Part shown: positions 1 through 4,666 of the stretch, in pieces | Layout: the number at the start of each line of letters is the position of its first letter | How positions within the stretch are numbered: position 1 is the stretch's first letter | Assembly: GCA_031254175.1 (NCBI GenBank) | Contig: JAIRUY010000045.1 | Coordinates: forward strand, 1 to 5,721 | DNA length: 5,721 bases | Direction of reading: 5' to 3' | Origin: Treponema sp. | Lineage (GTDB): Bacteria > Spirochaetota > Spirochaetia > Treponematales > Breznakiellaceae | Notes under the pieces: generated by a model | Told to the model about the DNA's origin: nothing | What the model saw: only the letters and a program-made list of their open reading frames with translations | Databases searched by the model: none | Made by a program: the position numbers and the translations under genes

Positions 1-162
1 AACCGCGGTGATAACGAATGGGTTTTGGAGCCGGGAATGGTTTTTACCATAGAACCAGGTCTCTACGACCCGCTGCTTGGCGGCTGCCGCCTTGAAAACG
101 ACATACTTGTAACTGAAACAGGACACGAAGTTTTGACAACAGCCAGAATAATTCGTCTTTAG
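1..162 (+). CDS. M24 family metallopeptidase (Xaa-Pro aminopeptidase-like), C-terminal part
   Basis: This is the last 53 codons of a gene that begins before the window; it is open from base 1 and stops with TAG at 160-162. The peptide has the C-terminal signature of the pita-bread M24 fold: LEPGMVFTIEPGLYDP at residues 9-24, then GGCRLENDILVTETGHEVLT. In M24B aminopeptidases the Glu of TIEPG (E18 here) and the Glu of the R-[IL]-E-[DN]-D motif (E32 here) are ligands of the dinuclear metal centre, and both are present. The family removes N-terminal residues preceding proline, or acts on X-Pro dipeptides, in the cytoplasm. The fragment cannot separate a PepP-type aminopeptidase from a PepQ-type prolidase. 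The next gene starts 119 bp later, so co-transcription is uncertain. Confidence 0.88.
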   Translation, partial: NRGDNEWVLEPGMVFTIEPGLYDPLLGGCRLENDILVTETGHEVLTTARIIRL

Positions 163-176
163 GAAAACGGCTATTT

Positions 177-247
177 AGTGCTGAGTATGCACACTGCGGC
201 TTTCTGCGAGTTTTATTTAAGTAAAGTTTTAGCTGTTCCAAAACACT
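177..247. repeat. possible degenerate palindromic element (E3), related to E1 and E2
   Basis: This lies in the gene-free stretch 163-281. Its ends, AGTG at 177-180 and CACT at 244-247, match the outermost bases of the terminal inverted repeats of E1. With the flanks, both read TTAGTG...CACTAG. A left hairpin (GTGC, loop TGAGTAT, GCAC) and a right hairpin (GTTTT...AAAAC) are visible. The middle contains TGCGAGTTTTATTTAAG, which resembles TGCGGTTTTTAAGG at the end of the E1 core. At 71 bp it is much shorter than the 120-122 bp of E1 and E2, and the CTTGCATTTT half of the core is not recognisable. It may be a decayed copy, or an unrelated small palindrome. I see no convincing promoter in the rest of 163-281. 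Confidence 0.35.
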
Positions 248-281
248 AGCAAAGCGGCGGAAAATTCGCTATTCTCTTATT

Positions 282-1517
282 ATGAAAGTATGGGTTAAAT
301 TACTTATTGGCGCTTTTTTGGGAATGACAATCGGCTTCTTGCTGCCGGCCGGAAGTCCGGGCGTAATTTCAGTTTTACAATGGATGGAAAAACTGGCGCT
401 TGGCATAGGGCGTTACGCAGTAATTCCCGTTTTGGTTTTCTCACTTACAATTGCCGTTTATGAGCTGCGCATGGATGACCAGTTCTGGAAAATGTTATTA
501 AAAAATATTCTGGTAATAATTGGGGCATCCGTATTTGTGATTTTCTTCGGCATCATGGTAACCATGATTTTTTCACCGGACAGAATACCGATTGAAACAG
601 TCGAACAGCTGGAAACATTAAGCCTGCATCCTGCTGCCAACATTTTGGAAATATTTCCGTCCAATATGTTAAGTGTTCTGGCAGGAGACGGAGTATACCT
701 TCTCCCGGCTTGTGTGTTTGCCTTCTTTCTGGGCGTTGGACTTAATTACGACAAAAATTATTCCAAGCAGATTATTTCAATTGTAGATTCCCTTTCCAGA
801 ATATTTTATCATATCGCGTCATTTTTCTCGGAAATTCTTGGGTTTATCATGATTGTACTTTCGGCATATTGGGCTGTCCGCCTTGGCGGTATAATACAGG
901 CAAAAGTTTATAAAGACCTCGTCATACTGCTGGGAATATTCAGCATAGTGCTGTGTTTTGGCATCATGCCGCTGTTTCTATATTTACTGAAACCAAAGGT
1001 AAACCCATGGCTGGTTCTTTATGGATTTCTGGGACCTGCGCTTGCGGCATTTTTTTCCGGGGATATAAATTTTTCAATCCCTGTACTTCAGCGTCATACA
1101 AAGGAAAATTTCGGCATAAGGCGGCGCTCAAGTGCGTTATCTATGGCTCTTTTTACAACTTTTTGCAGATGCGGCAGCGCAATGGTAGCGGCGATAGCAT
1201 TCATTGTAATAATAAAATCATATTCGTATCTGAGAATCGGTTCAATTGAATTGTTGTCTATTGGTATGTATGCTCTTGTTATTTCCTTTTTGCTTGCGAA
1301 ACATCCCGGCGATGGGGCGTATATCGCGCTCGCCGCGCTTTGCCTCAGTTACGGCGGAGGAGAATACAGGGCAGGTTATCTGATCCTCAAGCCGCTGGCT
1401 TTTTACCTTGTAGCTGTCGGCACTTTTATTGATATTATGCTGCAGGCATTTGGTTCCTACATACTGGCCCGGACTAACGGACATACAGAGGAAAAAAATC
1501 TGGTGCATTTTATTTAA
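282..1517 (+). CDS. divergent dicarboxylate/amino acid:cation symporter (DAACS/SDF family)
   Basis: The 411-residue product is an inner-membrane protein of the usual length for the GltP/DctA family, which couples Na+ or H+ entry to uptake of glutamate, aspartate or C4-dicarboxylates. The N-terminus MKVWVKLLIGAFLGMTIGFLLP is a typical first membrane helix. Family landmarks include IFPSN near 124-128, an HP1-like segment ending in IPVLQRHTKENFGIRRR near 266-282, and an HP2-like segment near 350-370. The substrate and cation motifs are altered. GDINFSIP (260-267) replaces the serine-rich SSSATLP-type motif, CRCGSA (305-310) replaces NMDGTA, and the last helix keeps D394 but has Q398 and no following Arg where the family has D-R-x-x-T-x-x-N. 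Substrate and coupling ion are therefore unclear. No Shine-Dalgarno sequence is obvious before the ATG; the start was chosen because it gives a complete first helix. rsmG follows 17 bp downstream, suggesting one transcript. Confidence 0.8.
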   Translation: MKVWVKLLIGAFLGMTIGFLLPAGSPGVISVLQWMEKLALGIGRYAVIPVLVFSLTIAVYELRMDDQFWKMLLKNILVIIGASVFVIFFGIMVTMIFSPDRIPIETVEQLETLSLHPAANILEIFPSNMLSVLAGDGVYLLPACVFAFFLGVGLNYDKNYSKQIISIVDSLSRIFYHIASFFSEILGFIMIVLSAYWAVRLGGIIQAKVYKDLVILLGIFSIVLCFGIMPLFLYLLKPKVNPWLVLYGFLGPALAAFFSGDINFSIPVLQRHTKENFGIRRRSSALSMALFTTFCRCGSAMVAAIAFIVIIKSYSYLRIGSIELLSIGMYALVISFLLAKHPGDGAYIALAALCLSYGGGEYRAGYLILKPLAFYLVAVGTFIDIMLQAFGSYILARTNGHTEEKNLVHFI

Positions 1518-1534
1518 GCTCCCTCACAAATGTA

Positions 1535-2230
1535 ATGCAGGAAATAAAACTTCTTTCAGACGGCATCAGCGCCCTTTGTAAAAGCGATGAGAATATTAAC
1601 AGACTCATTGTTCCGCGCCGTGACGAAATTCTTTTACTCCTTACCCGCTATATAAAAGAGATTGTTTTTTTTAATGACGCTTATGGCCTTGTAGGAACAA
1701 ATGAAAAAGACGAGCTTATTATAAAGCATATCCTCGATTCTCTTGCTCCTTTGGGAATTTTATCACGCTTGCCGGAAATTGAACACAACACGGCGCAAAT
1801 AGCGGATGCCGGTTCAGGAGCAGGGCTGCCCGGCATCCCGCTTGCTATTGCAATGCCAAACCATAATTTCACGTTAATTGAACGCATGGGGCGCAGGGCA
1901 GGTTTTTTGTGCAGCACTGCGGCAATACTTGCCAACAACAGCAGGCTTTCAAACATAACAGTAGAAGAAGGCGAATTGGAGAAAACCAAAAAGGGACATT
2001 TTAACCTTATTACATTTCGGGCATTTAAGCCTCTGGATTCAAAATTGTTAAAAGCGCTTTCCGGCGCAATCACAGAAAACGGCATTATTGCTGCCTACAA
2101 AGGACAACTTGAAAAAATTAAACTGGAAATGTCAAAACTGGAAAAAACAAACATTCAATGGGAAGCAATTGCATACAGCGTGCCTTTTCTTGAAGAAGAA
2201 CGGCATCTATTGGTCATCAGAATGAAATGA
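1535..2230 (+). CDS. rsmG: 16S rRNA (guanine-N7)-methyltransferase RsmG (GidB)
   Basis: RsmG is a cytoplasmic SAM-dependent methyltransferase that makes m7G at position 527 (E. coli numbering) of 16S rRNA; its loss in other bacteria gives low-level streptomycin resistance. The 231-residue product has the family's normal length and motif order. KHILDSL is at 64-70, the SAM-binding loop DAGSGAGLPGIPLAI starts at D91, the acidic ERMGRRAGFL segment follows near 116-125, FRAFKPL (the family's SRA..PL) is near 161-167, and YKGQLE (the family's LKG..) comes after it. The ATG lies 17 bp after the transporter's stop codon; an earlier ATG at 1530 is followed at once by TAA. No clear Shine-Dalgarno sequence is seen, so translation may depend on coupling to the upstream gene. 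After the stop, 206 bp without a gene are largely filled by element E1. Confidence 0.95.
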   Translation: MQEIKLLSDGISALCKSDENINRLIVPRRDEILLLLTRYIKEIVFFNDAYGLVGTNEKDELIIKHILDSLAPLGILSRLPEIEHNTAQIADAGSGAGLPGIPLAIAMPNHNFTLIERMGRRAGFLCSTAAILANNSRLSNITVEEGELEKTKKGHFNLITFRAFKPLDSKLLKALSGAITENGIIAAYKGQLEKIKLEMSKLEKTNIQWEAIAYSVPFLEEERHLLVIRMK

Positions 2231-2257
2231 CGGATAAGTTATCTTATATGATATAAT
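2227..2257 (+). promoter_or_regulatory. possible sigma-70-type promoter before E1
   Basis: A perfect TATAAT lies at 2252-2257, just after rsmG. The best -35 candidate, ATGACG at 2227-2232, matches TTGACA at only four positions with a long 19-bp spacer, so the call is weak. It sits in an AT-rich stretch that includes the small palindrome GATAAGTTATC (2233-2243). If active, its transcript would run through the hairpins of E1 before reaching fliS. The sequence could equally be a chance match in AT-rich DNA. Confidence 0.22.
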
Positions 2258-2268
2258 ACCCTATAGTT

Positions 2269-2390
2269 AGTGTCTGTCCACAAAGTCGGTTACTTTGCGG
2301 ACAGACCTTGCATTTTCTCGCCTTTAGGCTGCGAAAATGCGGTTTTTAAGGTAGTCTGTCTATAATGTGTCTACATTATAGACAGACACT
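2269..2390 (+). repeat. palindromic three-hairpin element E1
   Basis: A 122-bp element with perfect 10-bp terminal inverted repeats, AGTGTCTGTC (2269-2278) and GACAGACACT (2381-2390). It is flanked by a 4-bp direct repeat AGTT (2265-2268 and 2391-2394), a candidate target-site duplication. It has three hairpins. The left pairs GTCTGTCC (2272-2279) with GGACAGAC (2299-2306) and continues with CAAAGT/ACTTTG. The centre pairs GCATTTTC (2310-2317) with GAAAATGC (2333-2340) and has an inner GCC-TTTA-GGC. The right is a perfect 15-bp stem (2354-2368 with 2373-2387) with a 4-nt loop. The core at 2307-2351, from CTTGCATTTT to GGTTTTTAAGG, is shared with E2, which lies in the opposite orientation; the arms are not shared. 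Strand here is the orientation in which the core reads CTTGCATTTT. No protein is apparent. Confidence 0.85.
2310..2347 (+). terminator. core hairpin of E1 as a possible rsmG-side terminator
   Basis: The central hairpin of E1 (8-bp outer stem plus an inner GCC/GGC stem) is followed by GG and then five T. This is close to an intrinsic terminator for transcripts arriving from rsmG, although the T-run is offset by two bases and the outer stem is A-T rich. If it works, the element separates the transporter-rsmG unit from the flagellar operon. The same core in E2 also ends in GG and a T-run, so this may be a property of the element rather than of this site. Confidence 0.3.
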
Positions 2391-2393
2391 AGT

Positions 2394-2420
2394 TAAAGAA
2401 AAGGTATTTTGTGCCGATAA
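2394..2420 (+). promoter_or_regulatory. sigma-28 (FliA-type) flagellar promoter of fliS
   Basis: The -35 region TAAAGAAA (2394-2401) and the -10 region GCCGATAA (2413-2420) are separated by exactly 11 bp. The known sigma-28 consensus is TAAAGTTT-N11-GCCGATAA: the -10 box is a perfect match and the TAAA core of the -35 is intact. This fits late-class flagellar expression of fliS and the gene after it. The expected start is around 2427, only about ten bases before the ATG, so the Shine-Dalgarno sequence would lie at the very 5' end of the mRNA. The right end of E1 touches this promoter: the AGTT direct repeat supplies the first T of the -35. Confidence 0.85.
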
Positions 2421-2436
2421 ACTTTAGAGGGGAATA

Positions 2437-2883
2437 ATGGCTTACAAAAACGCATCGTCCACATATAAAGAAACCACAATAAAGACTGCCGGCCAGGGGC
2501 AGCTTATTGTCATGCTGTACGAAGAAGCGGTAAAACAACTCACAAAAGCAATTGAACTGCTTGAACTGAACAATCTGCATAAAAAAGACCCCGGCAGAAT
2601 CGAACAGATCAACAAGGCGGTTATGAAAACCGAAGAAATATTAACAGAACTGATGGTTTCCCTTGACTTTGAAAACGGCGGAGAAATATCGAAAAATCTT
2701 TTTTCATTATATACATGGTTTAACAGAGAGCTTATAGAAGCCAATATATCAAAAGATATAGACAGAATAACAACAGTTAAAGACATGCTTTCCGATCTCA
2801 AAAACACATGGAGCAAAGTAGCAAGTCAGAATACCAATGAACCCGCAAGCCGTGAAGCTGTTGGTCTTAATATTGCCGGTTAA
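2437..2883 (+). CDS. fliS: flagellar export chaperone FliS
   Basis: FliS is a small cytoplasmic helical chaperone. It binds the C-terminal part of newly made flagellin, stops early polymerisation and brings it to the flagellar type III export gate. The product is 148 residues, slightly longer than the usual 125-145. Hallmarks are YKETTIKTAGQGQLIVMLYE (10-29), matching the family's Y....V.TA.P.QLI.MLY with a Gly in place of the common Pro. Further on are LDFENGGEISKNLFSLY (76-92) with the conserved GGEI..NL..LY pattern, RELIEANISKD (97-107), and LSDLKNTW near 118-125. AGAGGGGAA lies 3 bp before the ATG as a strong ribosome binding site. A sigma-28 promoter lies directly upstream, and a FlgN-like gene follows after 18 bp. 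Confidence 0.95.
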   Translation: MAYKNASSTYKETTIKTAGQGQLIVMLYEEAVKQLTKAIELLELNNLHKKDPGRIEQINKAVMKTEEILTELMVSLDFENGGEISKNLFSLYTWFNRELIEANISKDIDRITTVKDMLSDLKNTWSKVASQNTNEPASREAVGLNIAG

Positions 2884-2901
2884 CCGGAACATGGAGGGAA
2901 T

Positions 2902-3450
2902 ATGCCTGTTTTTGCAGAAGAAGTGAAATCCAAGACAACCGTCAATGACAATGTGGATTCAACGGAAATTGCCCAAAGAGTAGCAATTTTAAAACGGTTT
3001 AAAACCCTGCTTACACAGCAAAGAGACAGATTTAAAAATTATCTTAATTTACTTGATAAACAGCAAAATGTAATCGAATCAGGCAGCGCCGAAGATCTGT
3101 TAACATATGTAGAAATCGAAGAAAAAATTGTTGCGGATATTTTTTCCATTCAAAAAGTTATCGATCCGCTTGAAGAAATGTACTATTCTGTCGTTTCAGG
3201 TAATGTTCTCGGAAAAACAGCCATTAAATCTGAAAATCCCGACGATGTACCAAGCATTAAGGCCTCTCTGGAAAAACTTAAAAGCGAAGCTGTCATGCGC
3301 TCTACTAAAAACAAGGAACTGCTTTCCAAACGCATGCTGGAACTCCGCTCGGAAATTAAAGCTTTGCGGAATAATCCCTATGCGGCAGGCGGCAGGCGGC
3401 AAAATTTCAACGATTCAAATACGGCATCTCTTGTAGACTTAAAAGGGTAA
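2902..3450 (+). CDS. FlgN-like flagellar export chaperone
   Basis: The 182-residue product is mostly helical and charged. Residues 22-96 look like the FlgN family: a long helix with LLTQQRDRFKNYLNLLDKQQ and then IESGSAEDLLTYVEIEEKIV, which fits the FlgN pattern of a Leu-rich helix, a short GD/GS turn and a second helix with EEK. FlgN proteins escort the hook-filament junction proteins FlgK and FlgL to the export gate. A second coiled region spans about 113-155, and the tail has NPYAAGG near 157-163 and ends SLVDLKG. GGAGGG lies 4 bp before the ATG. The gene follows fliS by 18 bp and should share its sigma-28 promoter, which supports a flagellar role. A 7-bp tandem repeat lies near the 3' end. 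The family call rests on pattern and context, not on invariant residues. Confidence 0.6.
   Translation: MPVFAEEVKSKTTVNDNVDSTEIAQRVAILKRFKTLLTQQRDRFKNYLNLLDKQQNVIESGSAEDLLTYVEIEEKIVADIFSIQKVIDPLEEMYYSVVSGNVLGKTAIKSENPDDVPSIKASLEKLKSEAVMRSTKNKELLSKRMLELRSEIKALRNNPYAAGGRRQNFNDSNTASLVDLKG
3382..3401 (+). repeat. 7-bp tandem repeat inside the FlgN-like gene
   Basis: The unit GCGGCAG occurs twice in full (3382-3388, 3389-3395), followed by six matching bases (3396-3401), about 2.9 copies. It encodes part of AAGGRRQ near residues 161-167. Because the unit is not a multiple of three, gain or loss of one copy would shift the frame and replace the last 17 or so residues. The tract is short, so instability is possible but not shown. 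Confidence 0.6.
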
Positions 3451-3462
3451 AGAGAACCCAAG

Positions 3463-4515
3463 TCAGTTACCCATTCTTAACCAAAGTTCTCCATTTCCCG
3501 AAAAAGATGTATTGGTAACAATCATATATGCAAATATTTGTCCGCTCAATGTCAATATTAAATTACTGCCGTCTATTTTATAGCTGCCGTTTTGTGTTAT
3601 ACCTTCTCTGATGTAACTTATAGTGCCGGAATCCGCATTGCCGGAAAACCTGATGTCTGTGCTGCTCCCAAAAAGCCTGTATGTTCCGGCTTGAAGAGCG
3701 CGGGTTTGCAAAACACCTGAGATGCCGGCGCTTGCCTGCGGAACTTCAGTAATATTTCCCGTATCTACAGCGCCATGTTCAAGTAAAAAATCATATATTT
3801 GACTGTTACCGTTCGCACGAACCATTGATAATGCTGTGCTTCCGTTTATATCCCTTACATTCACCAAAGCGCCGTATCCCACAAGTATTTTAACAAGATC
3901 AAAATTACCCCATTTTGCCGCATATAAAAGCGGAGTCATGCCGTCTGCATAACTGCTTGATAACGGATAATGATAATTAACATCAGCGCCTGAACCAATA
4001 AAAAGCCTTGCAAGATCAAATCTTTGTTTTTCCATTGTTAAAAGAAGAATTTCTCCGTTAGGTTCCGCTCCTCTTTCCACCATTGATTGAATTAAAATAT
4101 TTGGCTGATTTCTGTTGATTGCTGTATATAAATCATAAGCATTGGGCCTTATATTATATCTTTCCAGAATATTTAATACCCTTACGGCATTTTCTCCAAA
4201 AGAATGATTTATTGTTAAATTCATCAAAAGTCTTTTTTCTGCTTCAAGTATCTTATTGTTATTCTCTTTCAGAATATTTTCTATTGCCAGAAAATCATTT
4301 CGTCCCAGCGCTTGAATAAAGTTCCACCTGTAGTCGTCTGCAAATAATGTTCCGCAAAGAAATAAAGCAAGAATAACAATAGAGTTGTTCGGAAACTTCA
4401 GTTTTCCGAACAACTTCCTTAAAAAACCGCATTTTTGCAGGGCTTTAGCCCGAAAAAATGCAAGACTTGGGAGGAAACCATTGGGTTTCCGAACAAGTCT
4501 AATGATTTCTTTCAT
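3463..4515 (-). CDS. secreted ankyrin-repeat protein with an in-frame palindromic insertion
   Basis: The 350-residue product starts at ATG 4513-4515, behind a strong GGGAGGGAAGGGAAG ribosome binding site. An upstream in-frame ATG at 4665 would read through the tRNA gene and is rejected. Residues 1-5 (MKEII) and 46-59 (IVILALFLCGTLFA) look like the two halves of one signal peptide, with likely cleavage before DDYRW (60-64). Residues 6-45 come entirely from element E2 and carry ten Lys/Arg and no acidic residue. Residues 60-250 are ankyrin-like helical repeats. The clearest run from MTPLLYAAKWGNFDLVKILV (203-222) through STALSMVRANGNSQIYDFLLEHGA (236-259), and weaker units precede it, for example RFDLARLFIGSGADVN (165-180). 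Residues 275-350 form a Gly/Ser/Thr-rich beta domain (GTYRLFG..., ending GELWLRMGN). The likely location is periplasm or outer envelope. The partner is unknown. Its end is 12 bp from the end of the convergent FlgN-like gene. Confidence 0.85.
   Translation of the reverse strand: MKEIIRLVRKPNGFLPSLAFFRAKALQKCGFLRKLFGKLKFPNNSIVILALFLCGTLFADDYRWNFIQALGRNDFLAIENILKENNNKILEAEKRLLMNLTINHSFGENAVRVLNILERYNIRPNAYDLYTAINRNQPNILIQSMVERGAEPNGEILLLTMEKQRFDLARLFIGSGADVNYHYPLSSSYADGMTPLLYAAKWGNFDLVKILVGYGALVNVRDINGSTALSMVRANGNSQIYDFLLEHGAVDTGNITEVPQASAGISGVLQTRALQAGTYRLFGSSTDIRFSGNADSGTISYIREGITQNGSYKIDGSNLILTLSGQIFAYMIVTNTSFSGNGELWLRMGN
4381..4500 (-). repeat. palindromic three-hairpin element E2, inserted in frame in a coding region
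   Basis: A 120-bp (40-codon) element with 16-bp terminal inverted repeats that match at 15 positions: AGAGTTGTTCGGAAAC at 4381-4396 and GTTTCCGAACAAGTCT at 4485-4500. It is flanked by AAT on both sides (4378-4380, 4501-4503), a candidate 3-bp target duplication. On the minus strand it shows a left hairpin (AGACTTG...CAAGTCT with inner GGAAACC-CAAT-GGTTTCC) and a core (4464-4417) with an 8-bp GCATTTTT/AAAAATGC stem and inner GGGC-TAAA-GCCC. It ends with a right hairpin (GTTGTTCGGAAA...TTTCCGAACAAC). The core matches that of E1 except for the inner stem and isolated differences. The minus-strand frame used by the ankyrin gene has no stop codon. Confidence 0.85.
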
Positions 4516-4554
4516 CTTCCCTTCCCTCCCAAAAGACCGGAAAATGTATATATG

Positions 4555-4576
4555 AAAAAAACAACTTAAATGGTTG
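4555..4576 (-). terminator. weak intrinsic terminator after tRNA-Val
   Basis: On the minus strand, CAAC (4576-4573), a 7-base loop, GTTG (4565-4562) and then seven T (4561-4555). The stem has only four pairs, so termination may be partial. The CAAC strand is also part of the long helix that extends the tRNA acceptor stem, so the two structures compete. Read-through would feed the ankyrin gene, for which I see no other clear promoter. Confidence 0.4.
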
Positions 4577-4666
4577 AATTGATGGGCGATACTGGATTCG
4601 AACCAGTGACTCCTACCGTGTGAAGGTAGTACTCTCGCCACTGAGTTAATCGCCCACCAATTCAAC
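4573..4666 (-). repeat. inverted repeat extending the tRNA acceptor stem to 18 bp
   Basis: On the minus strand the 5' side GTTGAATTGGTGGGCGAT (4666-4649) pairs with ATCGCCCATCAATTCAAC (4590-4573). In RNA this is an unbroken 18-bp helix with one G-U pair. Seven of the pairs are the normal acceptor stem of tRNA-Val; the other eleven lie in the 5' leader and the 3' trailer. The extension is too long and too exact to come readily from chance in AT-rich flanks. Confidence 0.8.
4583..4655 (-). tRNA. tRNA-Val (anticodon CAC)
   Basis: A complete 73-nt cloverleaf on the minus strand. The acceptor stem is GGGCGAT/ATCGCCC (7 bp) and the D stem is ACTC/GAGT with loop AGTGGCGA containing the GG pair. The anticodon stem is CTACC/GGTAG with loop TTCACAC, giving anticodon CAC, which reads the valine codon GUG. 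The variable loop is GAGTC, the T stem is ACTGG/CCAGT with loop TTCGAAT, and the discriminator base is A. The 3' CCA is not encoded, since TCA follows the discriminator, so it must be added by nucleotidyltransferase. The gene lies 24 bp after the stop codon of the TIM-barrel gene and has its own promoter there. Confidence 0.96.

Noticed and set aside
44..241. 65-codon minus-strand open frame over the end of the M24 gene and the following gap
   Set aside because: It overlaps conserved M24 motifs on the other strand, and its start lies in the possible E3 repeat.
953..2085. Other-frame open frames inside the transporter and rsmG (for example 953-1249 + and 1681-2085 -)
   Set aside because: Fully contained in recognised genes, with no ribosome binding site or recognisable domain.
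2269..2390. E1 as an integron attC site or a CRISPR array
   Set aside because: There are no evenly spaced identical repeats with unique spacers. The conserved part is the core rather than the outer boxes of an attC, and no integrase or cas gene is present.
2251..2436. E1 as a riboswitch for the flagellar operon
   Set aside because: No known aptamer signature is seen. The sigma-28 promoter lies downstream of the element, and the same core occurs inside a coding region, which fits a mobile repeat better.
3445..3472. GGGTAA...TTACCC as a bidirectional terminator between the convergent genes
   Set aside because: A six-pair stem with a 16-nt loop and no T-run on either side; it also includes the stop codons of both genes, so the match is probably chance.
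4516..4665. Upstream start at 4665 giving a 400-residue ankyrin protein
   Set aside because: The extra 50 codons read through tRNA-Val and its terminator. The ATG at 4515 has a strong ribosome binding site and begins a sensible signal-peptide n-region.
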